Positions 48,069-55,687 of a DNA stretch of 64,000 nt are shown here, piece by piece; position 1 is the stretch's first letter, and the number at the start of each line of letters is the position of its first letter. The notes below the pieces were generated by a model. The model ran no database searches. It was not told the DNA's origin and saw nothing but the letters and a program-made list of their open reading frames with translations. The position numbers and the translations under genes are program-made. This DNA is from Abditibacteriaceae bacterium. GTDB taxonomy: Bacteria > Armatimonadota > Abditibacteriia > Abditibacteriales > Abditibacteriaceae. The DNA is taken from assembly GCA_019239895.1 (NCBI GenBank), contig JAFAZH010000005.1:186001-250000 (forward strand), given 5' to 3'.

Positions 48069-50624
48069 CTACATCGGCTCACTGGCGCGAATTGTAATGC
48101 CATCTCTCAAGTTTATCGCATTAATCTGGCCTTTGAACTTCTTTGCACCTGCCCCCTGTGGCACAAAGCGAAGCTGTTTCTCTGTATTGGGTGCCAAATG
48201 GAAGTAGTTGTCATTGGCTCTATAACCTTTAGCGGCCACGGAGACCGTTTGCAAGAAACAGTCGGATTGTAAAGTCACGAGGACGCTACCATCCCTGCCA
48301 GTAGTCGCTACAGCATTGATGTTTGCCGGGTTCTGGAACGGTAGATTTAACCCTTGAGGAAAGTAAAAATCTTCACCTATAAGGGTGCCAGTCTCCTCGC
48401 ATTTCAGCCGTGCTACCACTAAATCATGCTTAGGCGGGCCAAAGCGATAAGCGTAAGTTATGTCGGTAAAATGCCCCAGCAACCTATCGGCACTCAGGGT
48501 GGTTGCGCCGTAGCCTGAAACTTGTACGCTTTGTGAACCAGTGGCTAAGGATATAGCGCCCGATTGAAATAACTCAACCTCAACCACTGCGTTCAAAGGG
48601 CGGTTGCTCTCGTTTATGACATGCAATTGCAGCCCGTCTAATCCTTCGTCAGTAATGAGCACTACCTGTTTGGCCCAGGCACGCTTGAGATAATAATAAG
48701 CGGCTTTAGGCCGATTCTCGCTATCCAGGATGCCCCACCCGGCACCGGGCCACAGGTCTTTATAAAACCAGACCAATGCGCCCCCACAACCGCTGCCCGG
48801 CTTGCGCCACTCCGTAAAAGCGCGGTGCATAACCTCGCCCGTGACAGCCCGTGACAGGGCATAATATCGCTCTATGTCCTGGCTGCGCAAGGTGATTGGA
48901 TCAACCTTGAATAACAGTTTAAGATAATGATCCCGAATATCTTCAAAGTCCCAACCCGCTCCACTGTCACGAGGCACGCGCGCTTTCCAGGCAGGATGAT
49001 GCGGCGGGAGTGTCGCACCATCCAAAATGAGATCAACCGTCTCAGAATCCGGCACATTGGAAAAGCCCAGACATTCGGGAGTGAATTTGACACCCGCGTG
49101 TTTCAAATCGCTCAGAGGCCGCCGGTAGGCACCAACACCATAATAGTGAGAAATCCCCGTCGCTACATGAAAGGGCAAAGCACCCTCGCAAGGTGAGGAA
49201 GGGAAGTAGGGAATGCCAGCATGAGTTTGTGAGCATTGTTGCGGCAATTCTTGATCAAAAAATTCATTTGACCACTCACCTTGTGGCAGGCCCAGCATAG
49301 CGGCCTGCTGCTGCACTTCGCTACTGCCACAGTAGACTGTGATGCAGGGATGATTTTGCAAACGGTTTAGCTGCACTTGAACTTCGTGGGTGATGTTCTC
49401 CTTGAAACCCTCATCTGCTACGGGATAGTCCATGTTGGCAAACATGAAATCCTGCCACACCATGATGCCTAACTCATCACAGATGTTGTAGAACTCATCG
49501 GCTTCATAAATCATGGTGCCGCCGACGCGCAACATATTCAGTCCAGCGTCACGGGCCAGTTCCAATGCCTCACGGAGTTGTTCACAGTTCCCTGTTAAGG
49601 AGACAAAATCGTTAATCGTCCAACATGCGCCACGGCAGAAAATTGGCACTCCATTCACTTCCAACTGCACTGCGCCATTATCTCGATTGAGAACAACTTC
49701 CTTAAAGCCAATCAATCCACAATCAATCGTGACGTTGTTGTCCCCAACCTGCACCTCAATATGACAAGGCAAGAGCTTCGGTTCGCCGTGCGTATGCGGC
49801 CACCACAATGTCACATCGGCTATCTCGACCTCAGCAGTGAGCATAATATCGGAGGCGTTGTTAGTAACTGTCACAGGATACGATGCTGAGCCGACGTGCA
49901 ACCTGGCACCGGTGATTTCTTGAGTAGTTTGGGCAGTCTGTAAAGTCGCCTGAAGCTTAACAATTCCCGTTCCTGCTCTGGCATAAGATTGGAGGTCAAG
50001 GGCTACTACATTCAAAATCTCGACTTGTTCTAATGCAATCTCTCGCCACGGCCCCACCGGTGCAACGGGTGGCGTCCAACCGGGAATGAGGCCCAGCAAA
50101 GTTGTCCTGACCCAGCGCAGTTGTTGATTGTTAATTAAGGCTGTTTTCCAGCGTGGTCGAGGTCGCCTGGCTGCCAACTCTGCGGTGAGAGATCGAAAGC
50201 ATATTGCTAACTCATTCTCATCTTTTAATTCATCTGTGACATCTACCACATACGGCACAAACATATTACTGGCCGAGAGAATAAGATTGCCATTTAACCA
50301 AACCTGAGCCATAGTTGCCAGACCATGAAAGCGCAAGCGATATGAGGTCTCTGATCTCAAGTCAGGCACAACAAAGGCGCAACGATACCAGTGGTCTTGG
50401 GCATCGTAGTTGTGCGACGTGGCAGGAGGATGATTGAGTTCTATTCCATCGCTTTGCGCGACAGTTCCAGGGACTATCGCGGGTCGCCACGCTAAGGATG
50501 GCGCTGCTTTTAACTGTCCAGGGTCTTCAAAAGCACCGGCTTCAGCGGAGGTTAGCAACCAATTATCATGAATGAACTGCGTCTGGTGGCTGCTGATGCG
50601 GGTGCTGGATAAAGGCAGAGTCAT
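48069..50624 (-). CDS. GH2-family beta-mannosidase-like protein, no signal peptide
   Basis: 851 residues with GH2 layout: lectin-like N-domain (about 15-200; WYRCAFVV, GLATMAQVWLNG), Ig-like domain, and TIM barrel from about 325 (RGACWTINDF, AGLNMLRVGGTMIYE, LGIMVWQDFMFAN). Glu436 in YCGSSEV is the acid/base position of beta-mannosidases (NxE in relatives, here S-S-E); a nucleophile candidate is the Glu of FTPECLGF. No export signal is visible, so it should be cytoplasmic. Its ATG overlaps the stop of the GH99-like gene by four bases. Within this operon it may trim a glycoside intermediate rather than food polymer. Confidence 0.8.
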   Translation of the reverse strand: MTLPLSSTRISSHQTQFIHDNWLLTSAEAGAFEDPGQLKAAPSLAWRPAIVPGTVAQSDGIELNHPPATSHNYDAQDHWYRCAFVVPDLRSETSYRLRFHGLATMAQVWLNGNLILSASNMFVPYVVDVTDELKDENELAICFRSLTAELAARRPRPRWKTALINNQQLRWVRTTLLGLIPGWTPPVAPVGPWREIALEQVEILNVVALDLQSYARAGTGIVKLQATLQTAQTTQEITGARLHVGSASYPVTVTNNASDIMLTAEVEIADVTLWWPHTHGEPKLLPCHIEVQVGDNNVTIDCGLIGFKEVVLNRDNGAVQLEVNGVPIFCRGACWTINDFVSLTGNCEQLREALELARDAGLNMLRVGGTMIYEADEFYNICDELGIMVWQDFMFANMDYPVADEGFKENITHEVQVQLNRLQNHPCITVYCGSSEVQQQAAMLGLPQGEWSNEFFDQELPQQCSQTHAGIPYFPSSPCEGALPFHVATGISHYYGVGAYRRPLSDLKHAGVKFTPECLGFSNVPDSETVDLILDGATLPPHHPAWKARVPRDSGAGWDFEDIRDHYLKLLFKVDPITLRSQDIERYYALSRAVTGEVMHRAFTEWRKPGSGCGGALVWFYKDLWPGAGWGILDSENRPKAAYYYLKRAWAKQVVLITDEGLDGLQLHVINESNRPLNAVVEVELFQSGAISLATGSQSVQVSGYGATTLSADRLLGHFTDITYAYRFGPPKHDLVVARLKCEETGTLIGEDFYFPQGLNLPFQNPANINAVATTGRDGSVLVTLQSDCFLQTVSVAAKGYRANDNYFHLAPNTEKQLRFVPQGAGAKKFKGQINAINLRDGITIRASEPM

Positions 50625-51904
50625 GGTTTGATGGGAATTTCATTACTCACGGGTCGTTGTCCGCGCAACATCTTAGCCCCTTCGCCCACCAATCGCAAGT
50701 ACCAATCACTGGGTAGTCTCTCGTAACCCACAAAATGGCCCTGTGTCGGAGGAGCACTGGTCACCTTAAAAATCGCCGTTCCTTCGTCAACTTCATCGAA
50801 CATGGCGACATAAACGGAAGTGACACCTAACTTCGATAGATCACGGAATTGCTCCCATAAGAACTGCCCACCGCGTCGGGGGATAGTGCTGGTACCAGGC
50901 GGCTTCTGGATTAAGTTATCCCAACTAAATCCCGGATAGACGGTGGGAATCCATAGGGTGCCCTGGGCTTCGCATACGCGCTTGTCCTCGTCCCAAGGTT
51001 GTGTGCTGGCACGTTTAACACCGGCATTATCCAGCGAATAGTTGCCGATATTCCACGGGATATAAGCCTCAAAGCGGCGATAGAAGGCTTGCCACTGCGG
51101 ATCGGGATTACTCCGCCAGTTCCAGTCGCCCCCTCCCACCAGAAAAGCGGAGTAAGGGCCGGGGGCCTTAAAGAAATCAATTAGCTGATTGGCGAGTTCA
51201 GCCGTCATCAGATTGGATTTATTTTGGTAGTAAAAGCCCCAAATCTGCACCACGGGCCGCCCACCCTGATGCAAGTAGCGCGGGTCTTGCGTCACTTTGC
51301 TGTCCACCATCTTCTTCCAGTCATTCGTCAGCACCTCGAAGATGTGTTCTGTGGGTAAGGCCGCGATGTCATAGGAAAGCGCCCAGACTCGTCCCGTTTG
51401 CTGCGCGGCAGTGCGCACATGATTTAATACTTGCAAGCGTGAGGGATAGCGTTCTGGTTGCGGCCCACCCGGAAGATCAACCAGGAAATGTTGCAACCAA
51501 GCTCCATCAATCCCATAGTCTCGCATCCACTGGAAATGCCGTAGCACTGTCCTCGCGTTATCCGAACTAAACAGGTAAGCCTGACGGCCATTGGGATAAG
51601 TGAACCCCGGCGCGGGGTAACGCTCGACAGGAGTGTACTCCGCCACATCCGGCCATAGCTCAAAACTGAGAGTATCGGGGACAATGCGTTTGGAATCACG
51701 GCTCCAGTGAATCCAGCCGATTTTGGCCGCATCTCCTGGACAGCGAAACCACCCCTGATAGCCACACATAATTCTGCCCTTGAGCGTGGTGGCATCTACC
51801 ACATCTGCTTGCTCGTTTTGAGCCAGGCAGCGAGATACCCTTTCAGCGCCCATAAAAGCAAGCAGAAAAACGAGAAGAAGAGACGACCGCCAGCAACGCA
51901 TCAT
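50621..51904 (-). CDS. GH99-like (GH71/99-type) exported protein
   Basis: The ATG at 51904 opens into a signal peptide (RSSLLLVFLLAFMGAERVS). The mature part begins LKGRIMCGYQGWFRCPGD, then IGWIHWSRD, DYGIDGAWLQHFLVD, VWALSYDI, PVVQIWGFYY, and near the end SVYVAMFDEVDEGTAIFK. This succession is found in GH71/99-like proteins, TIM-barrel enzymes related to endo-alpha-mannanases, with the acidic FDEVDEGT stretch in the catalytic area. The exact activity cannot be named. The stop overlaps the start of the GH2 gene. An in-frame start at 51973 would add 23 residues before the signal. Confidence 0.78.
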   Translation of the reverse strand: MMRCWRSSLLLVFLLAFMGAERVSRCLAQNEQADVVDATTLKGRIMCGYQGWFRCPGDAAKIGWIHWSRDSKRIVPDTLSFELWPDVAEYTPVERYPAPGFTYPNGRQAYLFSSDNARTVLRHFQWMRDYGIDGAWLQHFLVDLPGGPQPERYPSRLQVLNHVRTAAQQTGRVWALSYDIAALPTEHIFEVLTNDWKKMVDSKVTQDPRYLHQGGRPVVQIWGFYYQNKSNLMTAELANQLIDFFKAPGPYSAFLVGGGDWNWRSNPDPQWQAFYRRFEAYIPWNIGNYSLDNAGVKRASTQPWDEDKRVCEAQGTLWIPTVYPGFSWDNLIQKPPGTSTIPRRGGQFLWEQFRDLSKLGVTSVYVAMFDEVDEGTAIFKVTSAPPTQGHFVGYERLPSDWYLRLVGEGAKMLRGQRPVSNEIPIKP

Positions 51905-51992
51905 GTTATCTCTGCCACCACACCTGATATTGTGCCACACCATTCCTAATTGTACCGCACGCCCAACCGCCAATGGTGATCTTGCTGACGAT

Positions 51993-52967
51993 TTAGCTGA
52001 AGTGACTTTTCAACTGAGACATGGCATTATCCCAATGCTCCGCCATCGTATCAAGAGCGGCTAAGTCGAGGGGACGGCGGCGGGTCATGGCACGGGCGAG
52101 TTGAAACTGGAATGTTTTAGCGGTCTGCGAGATTTGACTAAAGGCTTCAATCGGAGTAGCGAGGCCATCAACCCCGTGCTGCTCTAACCAGCGCAGGTAA
52201 GTCTCGGAGAGTTCAAAGCAGGCTCCATACTGGCGCAGGGTGGCGAAAGAATAGGTATGAAAGGCTTCTAAATCGGCCTGCATCAGCCATTCTAAATCGC
52301 GGCTCAGTTGTGCTTTGAAGGGGAGGAATGGATTCTTTTCTGGCGCTAACTTGAGGTGCTTGTGCAGGAGAGCCAAGGAAGCATCCAGCAAAGCACTACC
52401 TTCTAACTTCGGGTAAGCGGTGCGGGTCTTGACGTATTCAATATAAGGCGGTAGCATTCGCTCGTGAACTAAGCCTTCTGTTTGGAAGATGTCGCTAAAG
52501 TCCTGCCCTGCAAGACGGTGATAACTCTGGTTATGAAAATATCCCAAGTGTTGGTTTTCTACATCAATCTCATTGACAGCAACAGTGCTTTTTACATGCG
52601 CCAGTTTGTAGGCAGTGCCGGAGGTGTCGGGCAGAAAATAGGAATCTAACTCTACCAATATCGGGCGACCCGCTCCGACTTGTTCCTCAATATGCTGCAC
52701 GAGGGGACGCCACACGGCCAACTCTTGAATATCAAGCCCATAAAGTTTCAGCAAATCATCTTGAGGAAACTTAAAGAATGTCCACTGGTCGCCTTCAAAG
52801 TCAATGCCCAGCGTAAAGGGCAAGGCCGCAATTGGCTCATAGCCAAAACCATGCAGCAATTCCACCCACACATCCACATAACAGTTGGTTTCAGTCCAGA
52901 CACGATTCTCACCGTGAATAAGATGGCGTTGATAAGTGGCGGGATCAAGCGGTTTAATCTGTTTCAT
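51993..52967 (-). CDS. DUF1839 protein, possible papain-like aminoacyl transferase
   Basis: A 324-residue protein recognised as DUF1839 by ETNCYVDVWVELLHGFG (26-42), FTLGIDFEGDQWTFFKFP (51-68), WRPLVQH, VELDSYFLPDT (105-115), AHVKSTVAV (123-131) and LGYFHNQSYH (141-150). The family has no assigned activity; it is known as a companion of amino acid:[carrier protein] ligases. Cys29 before a helix, His124 before a strand and Asn146 twenty residues on have the layout of papain/C39-type folds, including BtrH-type acyltransferases that take an acyl group from a carrier protein. A transferase role is therefore inferred. It follows the ligase gene after 140 bases that contain an inverted repeat. Confidence 0.82.
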   Translation of the reverse strand: MKQIKPLDPATYQRHLIHGENRVWTETNCYVDVWVELLHGFGYEPIAALPFTLGIDFEGDQWTFFKFPQDDLLKLYGLDIQELAVWRPLVQHIEEQVGAGRPILVELDSYFLPDTSGTAYKLAHVKSTVAVNEIDVENQHLGYFHNQSYHRLAGQDFSDIFQTEGLVHERMLPPYIEYVKTRTAYPKLEGSALLDASLALLHKHLKLAPEKNPFLPFKAQLSRDLEWLMQADLEAFHTYSFATLRQYGACFELSETYLRWLEQHGVDGLATPIEAFSQISQTAKTFQFQLARAMTRRRPLDLAALDTMAEHWDNAMSQLKSHFS

Positions 52968-53000
52968 TTGATACGAGTTCTACAACAGCAATAGAGCTAT

Positions 53001-53071
53001 AAACCGCAGAGACGCCGAGAACGCGGAGTAAGAGCAAATAAACCTCTGCGCCCTCAGCGTCTCTGCGGTTT
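53001..53071. repeat. Inverted repeat of CCGCAGAGACG type inside the operon
   Basis: Arms 53001-53028 and 53044-53071 match at about 24 of 28 bases with a 15-base loop. It lies between the ligase and DUF1839 genes; read on the reverse strand it could be an attenuator, but it also looks like a mobile palindrome. Confidence 0.65.
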
Positions 53072-53107
53072 AATTTTCTTTTGGATTTCTCTGCGCGTAT
53101 TTTACAG

Positions 53108-54034
53108 TTAGGATAATTCCAAAATCTCACGCACCGCAGCGGGCCAAGATTCCACCTTAAACCCATGCGTCTTGAAGAGCGCAAGGGCGATGCGTTCCAG
53201 GCCAAAACCAACACAAGCGGTGTGCGCTACTTGGCCATCACTGGTTTTAATATCGAAGGCGACACCAAAATGGTCGAGATGCATATTGCAGGAGGCCACA
53301 GCGGTTGGTTTCTCCGTCGAGCAGATGGGCACCACCAGTTCATATTTCAAGTTTTGTTCTAACTGCGTCGCTTTCATAACGCGCCCACCGCGCCCAAAGA
53401 ACGGGTCGTTGGCGATAACTGGCGTAACATCCAGCCCAACCGAAGCCAGCATGTCACGACTTTTTCCCAGCCAATAGTCACGGTGCTGTAATGCGGCTTC
53501 AGGAGTTCCCAGCCGCACGTATTCGCGCTGACGAAATATTTGCATTCGCGCCGGGTCATCCGATGGCTCATGGCGAAACACAAAAGTCTCCAGGTCAACC
53601 AGACGCCCATCTGCTGGCAACGTGCCCGTCGCAGTCGGATAAAGAGGATAGCAGGCGGCAGGCACCAGCATCACTTCAGTCGCGTTTAAGTCGCGGCTCC
53701 AGTCTTCTTTCGCCTCAAACTTGCGCAGCATCTCCATGTGCTCACGGTCGCGCCCGGTGAAGCTATGCACGGAACCTAGCAAATCGGGAAAGTTATTGAT
53801 ATGGTCAATACGCTCATAGTGGGCACGGTTGAAGATGGGCGGAAACCGCATCACTTCGGCCTGAAACTGTGCGCCATTACGTGTAATATAGTTTTCAAAT
53901 TGGTCTATGATGTGTTCAAATGTGCCACTGCGACCATAGACGCCCTTAACTCCCAGAGGAATCAACAGCCCGGCTTCAACTAATTCTTCCTGGTATTCCA
54001 CATAGGCGTCATGGATGTCACCCGAAATGCACAT
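53108..54034 (-). CDS. Amino acid--[acyl-carrier-protein] ligase (seryl-tRNA synthetase relative)
   Basis: A 308-residue class II synthetase catalytic domain without the N-terminal coiled-coil tRNA arm. Motif 2 is FRHEPSDDPARMQIFRQREYV (153-173, with Arg154 and Glu156) and motif 3 is ACVGFGLERIALAL with Arg281. Cys128, Glu171 and Cys274 match the zinc-ligand spacing known from Bradyrhizobium ligases of this family, which activate glycine or alanine with ATP and load it on a carrier-protein phosphopantetheine arm instead of tRNA. The carrier protein is two genes upstream. GGAAGGA lies ten bases before ATG at 54034. The amino acid specificity cannot be read from sequence here. Confidence 0.9.
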   Translation of the reverse strand: MCISGDIHDAYVEYQEELVEAGLLIPLGVKGVYGRSGTFEHIIDQFENYITRNGAQFQAEVMRFPPIFNRAHYERIDHINNFPDLLGSVHSFTGRDREHMEMLRKFEAKEDWSRDLNATEVMLVPAACYPLYPTATGTLPADGRLVDLETFVFRHEPSDDPARMQIFRQREYVRLGTPEAALQHRDYWLGKSRDMLASVGLDVTPVIANDPFFGRGGRVMKATQLEQNLKYELVVPICSTEKPTAVASCNMHLDHFGVAFDIKTSDGQVAHTACVGFGLERIALALFKTHGFKVESWPAAVREILELS

Positions 54035-54056
54035 ACGTTAATTATCCTTCCCTGTC

Positions 54057-55256
54057 TTAGCCTTCCCGATGCATAATCTGCATGGTCGAGTTCTGGCCTA
54101 AAATGCGATCATTATTAACCATCAACGCCGCGCCATAAGCATCACGCAGGTGGCGACCCAAACTCAGCTTTGAATCATTGCGGTAGCCATTGATGCCGCA
54201 AATTATCATGGCCTGGCTGACAATATCCACCACCAGTTGTGAACAAGTGACCTTGAGATTATTAACGCGCAGCGCAAAGCCAAAGTTGGTGAAGGCTTCC
54301 GGGTCATCGTTTAACAGCAATTGATGGTATTCATGGACGGTTTGCTGCAAGGCACTCCGCATGGTGAAGAGCACGGTATCCACTTCGGCTAAACGCAGGG
54401 CCGACACCGGGGGCACACTGGGATTTTTGCGTGCTTCGGCACGCACGGCAGAACGCGCCCGTCCTACCGCATCGGTCGCAATGCCCAGCCAGAGCGAACC
54501 CCATACCGAATGCGAAAAGGGGTGCATGGTTTTGCTATGGATGTCGGCATAGGGCACGGGGAGAATCTGCTCCGCGCAACCCTGTGAAGTGAGAACAAAA
54601 CCATTGCTGCAAGTGCCACGAAAGCCAAGCGTATCCCATTCCGACATCCGCTTCAGGGTATAGTCACTCTTCTTAACCAAGACATGCACTTGGTCGTTAC
54701 GGGAGGCTTCCTCCGATTTGCGGGCCGTCACGAGGATAGCATCTGCTGATTCGCCATAGGAAATAACGGGAGCCTGCTTTTCGAGCGTAAAGGTATCACC
54801 AGCCACATTCACGGCGCAAATGCTGGAACGCACATCGCCGCCGATGCCCAGTTCAGTGGTGGCCGAAGCGATCAGATATTGGCGCTCCACTAACTCTTCC
54901 ACGTAGCGTTGAAAATACTCTGACCCCAGAGCATGATGCACGATACAGGCAACCTGAATCTGATGCATGGCAAAAATCATCGCGGTTGAAGCGCAATAGA
55001 AAGCGAGGGCTTCACAGATTTTGGACAGGTCAGAGATATTCAGCCCCATGCCGCCGTGTTCTGGGGGGACATAGGCGCTGAGTAGCTTTTCTGACTTCAG
55101 CGCCTCTATCGCTTCGGTCGGGAAGCGGGCATCGCGGTCTACCGCGTCAGCATGAGGCGCGATGGTGTCGCGTCCTATAGCATGGACACGCTCCAGTATC
55201 GCCGCCAGATTTGGAGAAGGTTGTGGGACTGGAAAACCGTGCATGAAGCTCCCCAT
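54057..55256 (-). CDS. Acyl-CoA-dehydrogenase-family flavoprotein acting with a carrier protein
   Basis: About 399 residues with the ACAD fold: PTEAIEALKSEKLLSAYVPPEHGG, AMIFAMHQIQ, SATTELGIGGDVRSS, DTLGFRGTCSNGF and C-terminal helices with GRHLRDAYGAALMVNNDRI. FAD-binding parts are present, but the usual C-terminal catalytic Glu (in YEGT of classical enzymes) is not visible; the loop reads M-V-N-N-D-R. Its neighbours (carrier protein upstream, ligase 22 bases downstream) suggest it oxidises an aminoacyl thioester on the carrier, as related flavoenzymes do with prolyl carriers. Start: ATG 55256; ATG 55244 with GGGGAG four bases upstream is an alternative. Confidence 0.82.
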   Translation of the reverse strand: MGSFMHGFPVPQPSPNLAAILERVHAIGRDTIAPHADAVDRDARFPTEAIEALKSEKLLSAYVPPEHGGMGLNISDLSKICEALAFYCASTAMIFAMHQIQVACIVHHALGSEYFQRYVEELVERQYLIASATTELGIGGDVRSSICAVNVAGDTFTLEKQAPVISYGESADAILVTARKSEEASRNDQVHVLVKKSDYTLKRMSEWDTLGFRGTCSNGFVLTSQGCAEQILPVPYADIHSKTMHPFSHSVWGSLWLGIATDAVGRARSAVRAEARKNPSVPPVSALRLAEVDTVLFTMRSALQQTVHEYHQLLLNDDPEAFTNFGFALRVNNLKVTCSQLVVDIVSQAMIICGINGYRNDSKLSLGRHLRDAYGAALMVNNDRILGQNSTMQIMHREG

Positions 55257-55310
55257 CAAGATAAAAAATTACCGGTTACGCAACGTAGAGACGCAATTAA
55301 TCGTGTCGCT

Positions 55311-55553
55311 TCAGGAGTTTAGCACTTCCTCGACAGCTTCCGAGATGGCTTCAATGCTGCCAAAGGTATTGCGTCCCAACAGGCTATCCGGGAATTCAAT
55401 GTCAAAATGATCTTCAATGGCCAGCATTAAGTTTACCGTGGTCAGCGAAGTCAATCCTGCCTGATATAGATTGCTGTTATCGGCTAATTCCTTCACATCC
55501 ACCGCAAGCCGGGCATGTTTCGCCAAAATCTCTCGAATCTCTTCCGTATACAT
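55311..55553 (-). CDS. Stand-alone acyl carrier protein
   Basis: An 80-residue acidic four-helix protein: YTEEIREILAKHA, LYQAGLTSLTTVNLMLAIEDHFDIEFP, then a closing helix. Ser36 in GLTSL is the phosphopantetheine site; relatives mostly have Asp before this Ser, here it is Thr. ATG 55553 follows AGGAG by seven bases; ATG 55574 also has AGGAGG four bases upstream and would add seven residues. As first gene before the flavoprotein and the amino acid ligase, it is the likely carrier of the activated amino acid. Confidence 0.88.
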   Translation of the reverse strand: MYTEEIREILAKHARLAVDVKELADNSNLYQAGLTSLTTVNLMLAIEDHFDIEFPDSLLGRNTFGSIEAISEAVEEVLNS

Positions 55554-55687
55554 AACTTCACTCCTAGTTAGCATACTACCTCCTGATTAATTTATGAACC
55601 GTAGAATATTTGAACTGCCAAGCAAAGCCCTGAGCCTACATTGTGTCTCGCTCAAGACCCATAATGTATGCTGCACGAATATAGCCG

